In this document: positions 27,739 to 36,568 of the stretch, in pieces
Numbering within the stretch: the stretch's first letter is position 1
Layout: the number at the start of each line of letters is the position of its first letter
NCBI RefSeq assembly: GCF_014650495.1
Contig: NZ_BMVB01000012.1
Coordinates: forward strand, 1 to 64,000
DNA: 64,000 bases
DNA from: Streptomyces cinnamoneus
GTDB taxonomy: Bacteria; Actinomycetota; Actinomycetes; Streptomycetales; Streptomycetaceae
Reading direction: 5' to 3'
The notes under the pieces: generated by a model
What the model was told of the DNA's origin: nothing
The model's database searches: none
What the model saw: the letters and a program-made list of their open reading frames with translations, nothing else
Translations under genes and position numbers: made by a program

Positions 27739-28503
27739 TCAGCGACAGCCGGGCCGTACGAACGGCCGGTCCCTCGGCGTGACGGCGCCGCGCGGGCCGG
27801 CCGCGCGGAGGATGACGTCGAGGGCACGGTCGGGGTCGACGGTGTACAGGCCGCTGGCCCAGGCGGCGTTGGCCTCGATCACGGCCCAGCGTCCGCCGGT
27901 CGTTCCCACGTCCACGACGATCGCGGCGGGCAGCGTGCGGCCGTACGCCGCCAGCAGCTCCGCACCGAAGGCGGCGGCATCCGCCGAGAGCGGGCCGAGC
28001 GACAGCCGCCCGTTCTCCGCGTACCGGCTGCCGGCGTGGACCGCCCCGTCGAGCAGGTACAGCCGGTACTCGACGGTGAACTCCACTATGTCGCTGACCA
28101 GCACGGGTGTGTGGGGGCCGACCGCGTCCGGCCCGGGCAGCCGGGAGCCGTCGGCGTAGACCATGGCCCGCAGGGACTTGTCGTTGGGTGACGTGACGAA
28201 CGCCGGTCGCCGCAGGGCGTACGCCTCGGCGATCGGCACGGCGAGGATCTGACGCTGCGTGTGCTCCCGCTCCAGCCGGGCCAGCCAGTCCTCGGGCGCC
28301 TCCAACGGCGCGATCCCCAGACCGGGCGCCACCGCGTCCGCGAAGGCCGGCCCGGCGTGCAGATGTCCTGCCCGCAGACCGTCGGGCACGACGAACGCCG
28401 GAAGCTGCACGGTGGCCAGGCCCCGTCGGTGGGCGGCATCGCGGACGGCTTCAGCGGAAGCGGTCAGCCGGGGCGGGAGGAGGAGGGTCATGAGGAAGAT
28501 CAT
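27739..28503 (-). CDS. ATP-grasp-type protein (R2K/DUF4343-like), 254 aa
   Basis: Shows the C-terminal half of an ATP-grasp ligase: PAFVTSPNDKSLRAMVYADGSRLP with the ATP-binding Lys, VLVSDIVEFTVEYRLYLLDG, and the metal-binding block DVGTTGGRWAVIEANAAWASG with ENAxxxSG-like spacing (here EANAAWASG). This resembles bacterial R2K ATP-grasp proteins, whose role is unknown but which often modify peptides or amino acids. ATG 28503 has GGAAG 7 nt upstream; an internal ATG at 28491 is possible. No partner gene is adjacent apart from a small membrane protein upstream on the same strand. Confidence 0.72.
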   Translation of the reverse strand: MIFLMTLLLPPRLTASAEAVRDAAHRRGLATVQLPAFVVPDGLRAGHLHAGPAFADAVAPGLGIAPLEAPEDWLARLEREHTQRQILAVPIAEAYALRRPAFVTSPNDKSLRAMVYADGSRLPGPDAVGPHTPVLVSDIVEFTVEYRLYLLDGAVHAGSRYAENGRLSLGPLSADAAAFGAELLAAYGRTLPAAIVVDVGTTGGRWAVIEANAAWASGLYTVDPDRALDVILRAAGPRGAVTPRDRPFVRPGCR

Positions 28504-28560
28504 GGACGCTTCCGCGGAACGAGCCCACCGTAAATATCCGGCCTGCGGCCGAGCGCTCCG

Positions 28561-29061
28561 TCAGGCGGCGCGCCGGGCCGGCAGGAGGCCGAGGGCGCGG
28601 AAGGTGACGCGCTGGTCGAACCACAGCAGGGCCACCGTCGTCGTGGCCATCGCGAGGCCGATGGCCACGTGCGCGGCCGTCGACACGGTCGCGGCGCCCA
28701 CGGCGCCCAGCGCGAGGTGCACGGCAAGGCGCAGGCCGACCAGGGCGAAGAGGATCGTGCGGGTGCGGGAGTTCTTGAGCATCGCCCGCACGAGCTTCAC
28801 GCGGCGGCGGAGCACCGTGAAGCCGATGACGATGTTCACCAGGGCCAGCGCCGCCAGGGCCATCCACGCCTTGTCCCACGCCTGGCACAGGTCGTAGGCC
28901 GCTCCCAGCGAGCCCTCGAACGCGAAGAACCATACGGGCAGCGGCTTCACGTCGGCGAGCCCCGCGGCCGGCTGCGGGCCGGTCCCGTTCCCGGCCTCCC
29001 GGCCATCGGCTGCGGCCCCGGTCTCGTTCTCGGTCCGCTGCCCGGTGATGCTGCCGTTCAT
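28561..29061 (-). CDS. small multi-pass membrane protein, 166 aa
   Basis: After a polar 45-residue N-terminus there are four hydrophobic segments (PVWFFAFEGSLGAAYDL, WMALAALALVNIVIGFTVL, TILFALVGLRLAVHLALGA, AAHVAIGLAMATTTVALLWF), the second and third joined by a basic RRRVKLVRAMLKNSRTR loop. No family recognised. ATG 29061 follows AAGGGG; the longer frame upstream is Arg-rich and unlikely. It lies 57 nt upstream of the ATP-grasp gene and is probably co-transcribed. Confidence 0.68.
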   Translation of the reverse strand: MNGSITGQRTENETGAAADGREAGNGTGPQPAAGLADVKPLPVWFFAFEGSLGAAYDLCQAWDKAWMALAALALVNIVIGFTVLRRRVKLVRAMLKNSRTRTILFALVGLRLAVHLALGAVGAATVSTAAHVAIGLAMATTTVALLWFDQRVTFRALGLLPARRAA

Positions 29062-29490
29062 GTGCCCGCCCCTTGACGTGTGGTGTCGCTTCTCCCTGAC
29101 ACCCACGATCATGCCGCCGGGCCCCCGCCGCGGGCAGAGCCGTCCATCACGCGTCCCCCGGGACAAATGTCCTACGGGGGCGGCCGGTGCGGAGGGGTGA
29201 AAGCGCCAGGTACCCCATCATGATCCGCGTTCCTGTCATACCAGGAAAGAGGGGAGCGATGGGTGACATCGGAGAAACCCGGGGAGACGGGCACGGGTTT
29301 TCGCTACAGAATTCGGATGGTCCTGCGGCGTTCCGCGGAATGTTCCTGATGCACCATTAGTGCGATTCGTTTTCAGCGCAATGTAAAGCTAGGGTCACGC
29401 TCAGGCGCGTGCAGGGCGTGAAGCGGTCGCCAAACCTTCATTCCAAGCCCTGCACGCGTCCCTCAGCAATTCGAACACCGAGAGGTACGA
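29062..29490. other. 429-bp intergenic region with a structured leader
   Basis: No gene is supported. The centre (29300-29390) is AT-richer than its surroundings and may hold divergent promoters; GTTCCGCGGAATGTTCC at 29331-29347 is a short palindromic cluster. The last 90 bp contain a 12-bp inverted repeat, listed separately. Confidence 0.4.
29406..29458. promoter_or_regulatory. long stem-loop in the leader of the 91-aa gene
   Basis: CGCGTGCAGGGC (29406-29417) is exactly complementary to GCCCTGCACGCG (29447-29458). The 29-nt loop contains a nested 5-bp stem, TGAAG/CTTCA. It ends 32 nt before ATG 29491 and could be an RNA regulatory element, though no riboswitch class is recognised. Confidence 0.5.
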
Positions 29491-29766
29491 ATGAACCGAT
29501 CCCCCCGACGCCGGCGTGCCAAACAGCTTCAACACCGTCTGGCTCACGACGAAGACACTAGCAGGCACTACGAAACCTTCCGTCGTTTGAACCGATCGGG
29601 CAAGCCCGCGCTTGCCCGGTTCGTGTCCATCCCTGTCACGGGAATCCTGCTGATCTCCGGTGCCTCGGTCCACGTGCAGTTCACGCCGGAGACGTTCTCC
29701 GCGACCCTCGCCGCCCTCGGAATGGCTGGTGGCACCCACTGGCTGAGGTGCAGGCGCCGGTCATGA
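29491..29766 (+). CDS. hypothetical small membrane protein, 91 aa
   Basis: ATG 29491 is preceded by GAGAGG at 6 nt. A basic, highly charged N-terminus (RRRRAKQLQHRLAHDEDTSR) leads to two hydrophobic stretches, ARFVSIPVTGILLISGASV and FSATLAALGMAGGTHWL, and a basic tail. No family recognised. Codon use is a little less GC-rich than in neighbouring genes. A competing antisense frame has poorer start context. Confidence 0.5.
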   Translation: MNRSPRRRRAKQLQHRLAHDEDTSRHYETFRRLNRSGKPALARFVSIPVTGILLISGASVHVQFTPETFSATLAALGMAGGTHWLRCRRRS

Positions 29767-29950
29767 GCGCCGCCGGGGGCCGGCCGGGCGGGACCCGGCC
29801 GGCCCCCGGCCCTCCGCGACGAAAACCGGGATTCCGGAGAAGGCGTCCGGTTTTCCGTGATGGAAATAGTGGACCGCTCCGGCCAAATCAGCGACGGAAC
29901 TTCCCCGGCTGAACCCTTTACGTGACACGAGTGACACGAGGACGGCGAGG

Positions 29951-31429
29951 ATGAGTTTTTGCCAGTTCTGCCAGACACCCCTCGGAACGAGCGGCGAGCC
30001 CAAGGTCGGCCGGCCGCAGAAGTACTGCAGCACCCCCTGCCGCCAAGCCGCCTACCGGATGCGGAAGAACCCGCAGAGCGCCGCCCCGGCGCCGGGCACG
30101 AGCGCGGCGGCGCCTCCACCGCGGGCACCCCTCCCCAGGCGCCGGCCCCGGATGGTGCACGCCCCCGCCCACCCGGCCGCCCCCGCCGCCTCCACGAGCG
30201 CGGACGAGGTCCTCGTCGAGATCGTCAAGGACATCCTGGAGGAGACCCGCCAGCTGCAGCGCAGCCTGCAGGCCCCCGACGCGGAGGATCCGCTGCGCCG
30301 GACCGAACAGCTGCGGGCCCAACTCGAAAGCCTCACCGCCGGCCTCGTGGGCCGCGCCCGGCACCGCCGGGTGACCTGGAGCCGCATCGGCCGACTGCTG
30401 AACGTCAGTGAGGACACCGCGCGCCACCGCTACACCGAGGCGTTCATCCTCCGGCGGCTGAGCCAGCACATCCAGTTGCGGACGCCCTCGCCGTCCCTCA
30501 GCGCCCTCTACGGCCACGCGCCCGTTCCGGAGGAATCCCCTCCGCCGCCACCCGACCTGCCCGTCGACACCCCCCTCTCGGCCCGCACCCCGACGAGCCC
30601 GGCCTTCAACCGGCTCGCTCCCGTCCTGTCGATGCTGGCCCGCGCCTCGAACGTGCAACTGCAGGTCCTCAGCCGCCGCGCCGGCTGCTCCGCCTCCTAC
30701 CTCTCCCGCATCCTCAGCGGAGAACGCGTCCCCGCCTGGCCCCTCACCGAACGCTTCGCCATCGCCTGCGGAGCGGACCCGGCCGTCCTGCGCCAGGTCT
30801 GGGAGACCGAACGGCTGCGCGACACCGCCACGGTGGCCGCACCGGTCGTCGTCGCGAAGCCGGGCGAGATCGTCGCCGACCAGGGCCGGCTGCTCGGGCC
30901 CGCGCGCCTGCTGGCGGCCCTGCGGACCCTGCACGTCCGGGCCGGCCAGCCCACCGCCTACGACATCGCCGTCGCCACCCGCTGGCGCCTGTCGGCCGAC
31001 CGGGTCACCGCCCTGCTCGAAGGCACCCAGCCCGCCGAATGGGACGACCTCGTGGCCCTCCTGCACGTCCTCGGCGGCCCGCTCGACTACTTCGGACCGC
31101 TCTGGGAGGCCGCCACCCAGCAACCCGACGCCCACGCACCCGACCAACGGCCGCCCGGCCCGGTGCAGCAGCCGCAGCTCTCACCCGCATCCCCGGCCGA
31201 CCCGGGCGAGCCCACGGACCGGGCGGCAGCCCGTACGGACCGTACGGACCACCACGACGCGGCGGACGGGCCGGCGGAAGCCGCCGGGGCAACGGCCGCC
31301 GACGGCGACGACCTCCACCACCTCCTCACGCGGTTCAGCGGGGTCCTCAGCAGCAGCGACATCCTCGACCTCAGACGACGTGAACACCTGCGCGGCCGGA
31401 TCGCCAGACGCCGCAGCACCTGCACCTGA
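29951..31429 (+). CDS. HTH protein with N-terminal zinc-finger-like CxxC/CxxxC motif, 492 aa
   Basis: The N-terminus FCQFCQTPLG ... KYCSTPCRQAAYRMR has a C-x2-C-x18-C-x3-C layout typical of a small zinc ribbon, possibly DNA- or RNA-binding. A Pro/Ala linker, a helical segment (DEVLVEIVKDILEETRQLQ) and a sigma-like HTH candidate (VTWSRIGRLLNVSEDTARHR, about 140-160) follow. A second, XRE-like HTH is at about 240-262 (LSRRAGCSASYLSRILSGER). A third winged segment (AYDIAVATRWRLSADRVTAL) resembles it. The tail is disordered, Asp/Ala-rich. Likely a Streptomyces regulatory or signal protein; several homologous-looking HTH units in one chain are unusual. It sits alone upstream of the nuclease-like gene, 130 nt away. 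Confidence 0.7.
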   Translation: MSFCQFCQTPLGTSGEPKVGRPQKYCSTPCRQAAYRMRKNPQSAAPAPGTSAAAPPPRAPLPRRRPRMVHAPAHPAAPAASTSADEVLVEIVKDILEETRQLQRSLQAPDAEDPLRRTEQLRAQLESLTAGLVGRARHRRVTWSRIGRLLNVSEDTARHRYTEAFILRRLSQHIQLRTPSPSLSALYGHAPVPEESPPPPPDLPVDTPLSARTPTSPAFNRLAPVLSMLARASNVQLQVLSRRAGCSASYLSRILSGERVPAWPLTERFAIACGADPAVLRQVWETERLRDTATVAAPVVVAKPGEIVADQGRLLGPARLLAALRTLHVRAGQPTAYDIAVATRWRLSADRVTALLEGTQPAEWDDLVALLHVLGGPLDYFGPLWEAATQQPDAHAPDQRPPGPVQQPQLSPASPADPGEPTDRAAARTDRTDHHDAADGPAEAAGATAADGDDLHHLLTRFSGVLSSSDILDLRRREHLRGRIARRRSTCT

Positions 31430-31559
31430 TCACGCCACCGTGGCCGCACCTCCTGACACAGCCGCACCACCTCTGGGACGGTGAGGACGACGGGGCGCGC
31501 CGGGAACGGACCACCGTGCCAGGCGCCGCCCCACCCCACCCCCAGGACGGAGGGACACC

Positions 31560-32357
31560 ATGGCCGCCCGCACGGAAGACCGCCCGGGACTGCGCGTCAT
31601 GACGTTCAACCTGCGCTACGCCTCGGAGACCGGGCCGCACCCGTGGTCCGAGCGCCGCCCGGTCATGCGCCGCCTGCTGCACCGCACGGCCCCGCACCTG
31701 CTGGGCACCCAGGAGGGCCTTTACGGGCAACTGTGCGACATCGCCGATGACCTGGGGCCGCGCTACGCATGGGTCGGCATGGGCCGGCAGGGCGGCAGCC
31801 GCGACGAGTTCACCGCCCTCTTCTACGACACCGCGCGGCTGTTCCCGGAGGAGTACGACCACTTCTGGCTGTCGGACACCCCCTCCCTGATCGGCTCGGC
31901 GACATGGGGCAACACCGTCGTCCGCATGGCCACCTGGGTCCGCTTCGCCGACCGCCGCACGGGCAGGCCCTTCCACGCCCTCAACACCCACCTCGACCAC
32001 CTGAGCCAGCACGCGCGCGAACGCTCGGCCGACCTGATCACCACCCGCCTCCGCCCCGACCCCGCCGTCCCCCGCGTGGTCACCGGCGACTTCAATGTCG
32101 CGGCCCACCGCAATCCCGTCTACGCCACCATGCTCACCAAGGGCTCCCTGACCGACACCTGGGACACCGCCGCCGAGCGCGGCCCCCAGTACGGCACGTT
32201 CCACGGCTACCGTCCCCCGGTCCCGGACGGCGACCGCATCGACTGGATCCTCGCCTCCCCCCAGGTCCGCGCCCACCGGTCGGAGATCAACACGTTCGCC
32301 GAGAACGGCACGTACCCCAGCGACCACCTTCCCGTGCAGGCCCTCCTGGAGCTCTGA
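31560..32357 (+). CDS. endonuclease/exonuclease/phosphatase-family protein, 265 aa
   Basis: An EEP-fold metal-dependent phosphoesterase. The core motifs are in order: LRVMTFNLRYASE, HLLGTQEGLY (catalytic Glu), HALNTHLDHLSQHAR, VTGDFNVAAHRNP, RIDWILASPQ and the terminal SDHLPVQALLEL His. No signal peptide, so cytoplasmic; homologues range from DNA-repair nucleases to sugar or lipid phosphatases. ATG 31560 follows GGAGGG. The stop is immediately adjacent to the convergent flavoprotein stop (32358). Confidence 0.9.
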   Translation: MAARTEDRPGLRVMTFNLRYASETGPHPWSERRPVMRRLLHRTAPHLLGTQEGLYGQLCDIADDLGPRYAWVGMGRQGGSRDEFTALFYDTARLFPEEYDHFWLSDTPSLIGSATWGNTVVRMATWVRFADRRTGRPFHALNTHLDHLSQHARERSADLITTRLRPDPAVPRVVTGDFNVAAHRNPVYATMLTKGSLTDTWDTAAERGPQYGTFHGYRPPVPDGDRIDWILASPQVRAHRSEINTFAENGTYPSDHLPVQALLEL

Positions 32358-34229
32358 TCAGACGGCCTGCCGGGCCGGCGGCCGCGCGTCCAGCAGGTGG
32401 GGGAGCCCCAGCCGGTAGCGGGCGGCGTCCAGGCGCTTCGCGGCCTCCAGCTCCGGCGGCCGGTACCCCGGGAAGAGCTGCGCCGGCTCCGCACCGGAAC
32501 GGGCGGCTTCCAGCACCGCGTTGGCGGCGCGTCGTGCGGCCTCGCACGCGGTCTCCATGCAGGCGAAGTCGACGTTGCTGTACGTACGGACGTACTCGGC
32601 GGCCAGGAACATGTTGCCGATCGCCGTCGTCGCGTCGGGCCGGTGGGCCCAGGACCCCGCGTCGTTGCGCAGGTACGGCTCGGTGTTGACCAGCTCGGCA
32701 TCGCCCCGGCCGACGGCGTCGTCGTCGCCCGCGACGGCCGGGGAGAGGTACCACGAGTGCAGGATGCCGTCCGGCAGGGCCTCGCGTCCGGTGTCCTCCA
32801 GCGACGCCTTCAGCTGGGCCCACACCTCCTGAGCGATCTCCTTGCGGGTGCACCGCCTGGCCGGCTTGCCGTGGAGCGGGCCGGGCTCGTCCCAGTCGTT
32901 GATGTCGACCGACAGACGGTCGTGCACCTGCCCGTCGCCCCACGTCCGGGCGAAGTCCTCCCGCCAGAACTGCGCCTGGCTCACCGAGGCCAGGGCCCAG
33001 GGGGCGTCCGGGTGCAGGACGTGCCCCCGGGCCAGGCGCGCGGGGCGGCGCAGGAAGAACTGGACGCCCTGGCACCAGTTGGTCTGCAGCAGGTCCATCG
33101 CCGCCAGCCGGGGGTCGGCCCGGCGGACGGGCTCGTCCCACAGCAGCCGGGCACGCTCCGTGGGCAGGGCCACCACGAACCAGTCCGCCTCGATGCGTAC
33201 CGTCCCCGTGGGCGTTCGGGCGCGCGCCGCCGTGACGATCCCGCCGCGCAGCTCCAGGGCGTCGACGGTGTGGGCCATCGCGAAGCGCACCCCCAGCGCG
33301 CGCAGATGCCGCTCCCAGGGGTCGAACCACGCCTGGCTGGTCGGCGCGTCGAAGATCTGGACCGGAGGCGCGCCCGTGCCGCGCCGCATGAGCGACAGCA
33401 GCACGGATTCGAGGGCCTGCCCGCAGGTGCGGGTGCTCGCCAGCTCGGGCTTGAGGGCGTCGAGCAGCGCGGGCGCGCGGCCCCAGACCGTGGAGTACTC
33501 CCCGGAGCCGGCCTTGACGGAGAGGAAGTCGGTCCACGGGATGTGTTCCCACTGCCCCAGGTTTCTCTCGTGGCTGCTGGTCAGCAGGACGGTCAGGCGG
33601 CGCGCGAGCGCCAGGCGCTCGCCGGGCGGCAGACGCAGGAACTGGTCGGCGGCGCCCAGCAGCAGCCGCTGCAGGAGGTCCACGTCCAGCGGCCGGGCCT
33701 CCAGGGAGAACGGGAGCATCACGTCCTCGTGTCCGCCGGCCCGGGACAGCCGCCACTCCGGGACCTCGACGAGGCTGTCGAGTGCCGAGCCCGCCCCCGC
33801 CGGGAGCGGAATGCGCCGGAGCGTGTCGAAGAGGTGGTGGTAGAAACCGAACACCGCCCGGTGTCCCAGCTCGCCCGGCAGGTCCCGTCGTCCGCCGCTC
33901 CCGGTGCCGGGCACCGACACGCTGCGGGCCTTGCCGCCGAGTCGCCGCTGCTCGTACACGCTCACCTCGAAGCCGCGCTCGGCGAGTTCGTGGGCCGCCG
34001 TCAGGCCCCCGACGCCCCCTCCGAGCACGGCCACCGTCCGTCCGCCCGGCCGCGACCCGGCCACGGCGCGCTGGACGACCGCCGGCACGAGAGCCGAACC
34101 CACCGCTCCCGCACCGGCCGCCGCCCCGCACCGCAACACGGCCCTGCGCCCGGGCCGGTACGTCCCGGCGTTCCCCTGCAGCTCCGTCCCTCCCGCGCCG
34201 TCGCCGTTCGTCCCCGCTGCCTCAGCCAT
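32358..34229 (-). CDS. Tat-exported FAD-dependent amine oxidase / hydroxysqualene-dehydroxylase-like oxidoreductase, 623 aa
   Basis: Residues about 28-55 look like a twin-arginine signal (RPGRRAVLRCGAAAGAGAVG). A Rossmann FAD motif follows (TVAVLGGGVGGLTAAHELAERG), then SVYEQRRLGGKARSV. Later blocks include WFDPWERHLRALGVRFAMAH, VVALPTERARLLWDEPVR and a C-terminal FAD closure NMFLAAEYVRTYSNVDFACM. The fold is that of phytoene desaturase / HpnE-type FAD oxidoreductases, which act on isoprenoids. ATG 34229 follows GAGGGGGG; the longer frame above runs into the macrodomain promoter. Monocistronic. Confidence 0.82.
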   Translation of the reverse strand: MAEAAGTNGDGAGGTELQGNAGTYRPGRRAVLRCGAAAGAGAVGSALVPAVVQRAVAGSRPGGRTVAVLGGGVGGLTAAHELAERGFEVSVYEQRRLGGKARSVSVPGTGSGGRRDLPGELGHRAVFGFYHHLFDTLRRIPLPAGAGSALDSLVEVPEWRLSRAGGHEDVMLPFSLEARPLDVDLLQRLLLGAADQFLRLPPGERLALARRLTVLLTSSHERNLGQWEHIPWTDFLSVKAGSGEYSTVWGRAPALLDALKPELASTRTCGQALESVLLSLMRRGTGAPPVQIFDAPTSQAWFDPWERHLRALGVRFAMAHTVDALELRGGIVTAARARTPTGTVRIEADWFVVALPTERARLLWDEPVRRADPRLAAMDLLQTNWCQGVQFFLRRPARLARGHVLHPDAPWALASVSQAQFWREDFARTWGDGQVHDRLSVDINDWDEPGPLHGKPARRCTRKEIAQEVWAQLKASLEDTGREALPDGILHSWYLSPAVAGDDDAVGRGDAELVNTEPYLRNDAGSWAHRPDATTAIGNMFLAAEYVRTYSNVDFACMETACEAARRAANAVLEAARSGAEPAQLFPGYRPPELEAAKRLDAARYRLGLPHLLDARPPARQAV

Positions 34230-34382
34230 GTGCGGTCCCCCCTCAGGCACGCCGACACGCTGCCGAAGTGAGGCTAGCCAGCACCAAGGGGACCAAAGCG
34301 CCCGCCAGTGGTCATGCACCCGCCCGGGTGACGCCACGGCCGCGCCCCGCCGGCCTTCGGCGGAGGATTGTCTTCCGCAGCG

Positions 34383-34405
34383 TTGTCAGTGGGGGGTCCT
34401 ACGGT
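34383..34405 (+). promoter_or_regulatory. RecA-NDp/PafBC-type DNA-damage promoter of the macrodomain gene
   Basis: TTGTCAGTG (34383-34391), 8 nt, TACGGT (34400-34405) matches exactly the motif TTGTCRGTG-N8-TAnnnT known from LexA-independent, DNA-damage-inducible actinobacterial promoters. The -10 ends 6 nt before ATG 34412, so the transcript is leaderless. Confidence 0.75.
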
Positions 34406-34411
34406 GGGCTC

Positions 34412-34918
34412 ATGAACGCTGAAGTGCGGTACGTGACGGGGGACGCGACGGCGCCGGTGGGCAGCGGGCCCAGGGTGATCGCGCACGTGTGCAATGACAC
34501 CGGGGGGTGGGGGCGCGGGTTCGTCACCGCCCTCTCGCAGCGCTGGCGGGCTCCGGAGGCCGCCTACCGCGCGTGGTACCGCGAGCGCGACCGGCCCGGC
34601 AGCGACTTCGGGCTGGGTGCCGTCCAGATGGTCGAGGTCGGGGACGGCCTCTGGGTGGCGAACATGATCGGCCAGCACGGGATCGCGCGCCCGGGCCGCA
34701 AGGACGTGCCCCTCCGGTACGACGCCGTGGACGCGGCCCTGCGTGCGCTGGCCCGGCACTGCATCCGCCTGGGCGCCTCCGTGCACGCGCCCCGCATAGG
34801 CTGCGGTCTGGCCGGCGGTTCCTGGGACCGCATCGACCCGCTGCTGCAGACCCATCTCATAGGTCAGGGCGTCCCCGTGACGGTCTACGACATACCGGCG
34901 GCGGCCCCGGCCGCCTGA
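34412..34918 (+). CDS. macrodomain (ADP-ribose-binding/-hydrolase) protein, 168 aa
   Basis: A stand-alone macrodomain of the ALC1/TARG1-like kind: VRYVTGDATAP, RVIAHVCNDTGGWGRGFVTAL (ADP-ribose loops), FGLGAVQMVEVGDGLWVANMIGQHG, and APRIGCGLAGGSWDRI. Such proteins remove ADP-ribose from proteins or nucleic acid, including in DNA-damage or toxin responses (DarG). There is no DarT toxin next to it. The promoter is of the DNA-damage type, which supports a repair or ADP-ribosylation-reversal role. The start is leaderless. A second, different macrodomain gene lies at 56 kb. Confidence 0.9.
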   Translation: MNAEVRYVTGDATAPVGSGPRVIAHVCNDTGGWGRGFVTALSQRWRAPEAAYRAWYRERDRPGSDFGLGAVQMVEVGDGLWVANMIGQHGIARPGRKDVPLRYDAVDAALRALARHCIRLGASVHAPRIGCGLAGGSWDRIDPLLQTHLIGQGVPVTVYDIPAAAPAA

Positions 34919-34939
34919 GTGGGGGAGCCCGCAGCACGG

Positions 34940-34974
34940 CCGAGGCCGGCTCCTGCAGGAGGAGCCGGCCTCGG
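34940..34974. terminator. bidirectional terminator hairpin between macrodomain and permease genes
   Basis: A perfect 15-bp stem (34940-34954 with 34960-34974) with a 5-nt loop, centred between two convergent genes. Confidence 0.85.
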
Positions 34975-34996
34975 GGCGGCGGGGAGTGGGGGCGGC

Positions 34997-36400
34997 TCAG
35001 CCGGCTGCGGCCGTCCGCTGCCGCACGTAGCCGGTCACGGCCAGCGCCAGCGCCAGGCCGCCGGTGAAGTACAGCTGCAGGCGGGTGTCGGTGTCGAGGG
35101 TCATGAGCGCGAGCACCCCGAGCACACCGGCGAGCGTCACCCACGTCAGGTAGGGGAAGCCCCACATCCGCACCACGAGCTTCTCCGGTGCCTCCCGTTC
35201 GAGCCGGCGGCGCAACAGCAGCTGCGAGGCGGCGATGAAGCCCCACACCACCAGCACGACCGCGCCGACCATGTTGAGCAGCCAGGCGAAGACCGTGGTG
35301 GGCCACCAGTACGACAGGAGGACGGCGAAGAAGCCGAACGCGCAGGAGGCGAGCACCGCGCGGCGCGGTACGCCGCCGGAGACCTTGCCCAGGGCCTTGG
35401 GGCCCTGGCCACGGGCGACGAGCGAGTAGGCCATGCGCGAGGAGCCGTAGATGTTGGCGTTCATCGCGGAGAGGAGGGCGATCAGGACGACCACGTTCAT
35501 GATCTGACCGCCGGCGGGCACGCCGAGGCGGTCGAGGACGGCTGCGTAGGGGCCGCTCTCGGTGACGGCTCCGCTGTTCCACGGGATCAGCGTGACGATC
35601 ACCAGCATGGAGCCGACGTAGACGATGCCGATCCGCCACATCGTCGTCCGCACGGCCTTGGCCACGCCGAGCGCCGGGTCCTCGGACTCGGCGGCCGCGA
35701 TGGTCACCGTCTCCAGGCCGCCGTAGGCGACGACCGAGGCGAGCAGTCCGGCGAGGAGGCCGTCCATGCCCCGGGGGAGGAAGCCGCCGTCGTGCAGGAG
35801 GTGCGCCGTGCCGGGGGAGTCGCTGCCGGGCAGGACGCCCAGGATCGCGAGGATGCCGAGGGCCAGGAAGAGCGCGATGGCGCCGATCTTCAGGGCGGCG
35901 AACCAGAACTCGAACTCGCCGAAGCGGGAGACCGCGCCCAGGTTGGTGGCGCAGAAGAGCGCCATGAAGGCCAGGACCCACATCCAGGACGGTGTGCCCG
36001 GGAACCAGCCCTGCACGATGTGGGCCGCGCCGATCGCCTCGATGCCCACGCCCACGACCAGGAGGGTCCAGAACATCCAGCCGGCGGTGAAGCCGGCCCA
36101 CGGCCCGATCGCGCGGTCGGCGTGGACGGAGAAGGAGCCGGAGGCCGGATTGGCCGCGGACATCTCGCCGAGCATCCGCATCACGAACATCACGAGGAGG
36201 CCGGACGCGGCGTAGGCCAGCACGATCGACGGCCCGGCCGCGGCGATGCCGGCGCCGGAGCCCACGAAGAGGCCGGCGCCGATGACACCGCCGAGGGCGA
36301 TCATCGAAAGGTGCCGCTGCTTGAGGCCGTTCGACAGCGGGGAGTCCTGCTGCGCGGGGCTCTCGGTGAGCGGGGGAGGAGACGGGAGTGTCCGGCTCAT
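34997..36400 (-). CDS. APC-family amino acid permease, 467 aa
   Basis: Twelve-helix inner-membrane amino acid:H+ symporter. The APC entry motif is clear: LSMIALGGVIGAGLFVGSG in helix 1, then FVMRMLGEMSAANPASGSFS, and FLVG-like helices to TGYVRQRT. The overall pattern follows the GabP/AnsP/ProY subgroup. The N-terminus is Pro/Ser-rich and cytoplasmic. The start ATG 36400 is preferred. It diverges from alkB across 168 bp and ends at a strong terminator hairpin. Confidence 0.92.
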   Translation of the reverse strand: MSRTLPSPPPLTESPAQQDSPLSNGLKQRHLSMIALGGVIGAGLFVGSGAGIAAAGPSIVLAYAASGLLVMFVMRMLGEMSAANPASGSFSVHADRAIGPWAGFTAGWMFWTLLVVGVGIEAIGAAHIVQGWFPGTPSWMWVLAFMALFCATNLGAVSRFGEFEFWFAALKIGAIALFLALGILAILGVLPGSDSPGTAHLLHDGGFLPRGMDGLLAGLLASVVAYGGLETVTIAAAESEDPALGVAKAVRTTMWRIGIVYVGSMLVIVTLIPWNSGAVTESGPYAAVLDRLGVPAGGQIMNVVVLIALLSAMNANIYGSSRMAYSLVARGQGPKALGKVSGGVPRRAVLASCAFGFFAVLLSYWWPTTVFAWLLNMVGAVVLVVWGFIAASQLLLRRRLEREAPEKLVVRMWGFPYLTWVTLAGVLGVLALMTLDTDTRLQLYFTGGLALALAVTGYVRQRTAAAG

Positions 36401-36533
36401 GGTCGTACCTGTCCATCATGCGAGATTGGGAAGTCATGAGTATGGACAAGTCGGAAGGACCGCGGCCGGCCCGTCCGATATGCGGACGCCCGCTTCACGG
36501 AGCGTGATCACCGGATCGGGGCGGGGTGGATTC

Positions 36534-36562
36534 GAGCGTTCGTTCTATATGTGGCGTACCCT
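36534..36562 (+). promoter_or_regulatory. alkB promoter with LexA-like half-palindrome
   Basis: GAGCGTTCGTTC (36534-36545) is one base off the Gram-positive SOS pattern GAAC-N4-GTTC and overlaps the expected -35 place; TACCCT (36557-36562) is a -10 ending 6 nt before ATG, giving a leaderless start. Confidence 0.35.
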
Positions 36563-36568
36563 GCATCC

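Noticed and set aside
29401..29739. Minus-strand ORF of 112 aa opposite the 91-aa gene
   Set aside because: No RBS; its end lies in the stem-loop; the plus-strand ORF has a good RBS and membrane-protein pattern.
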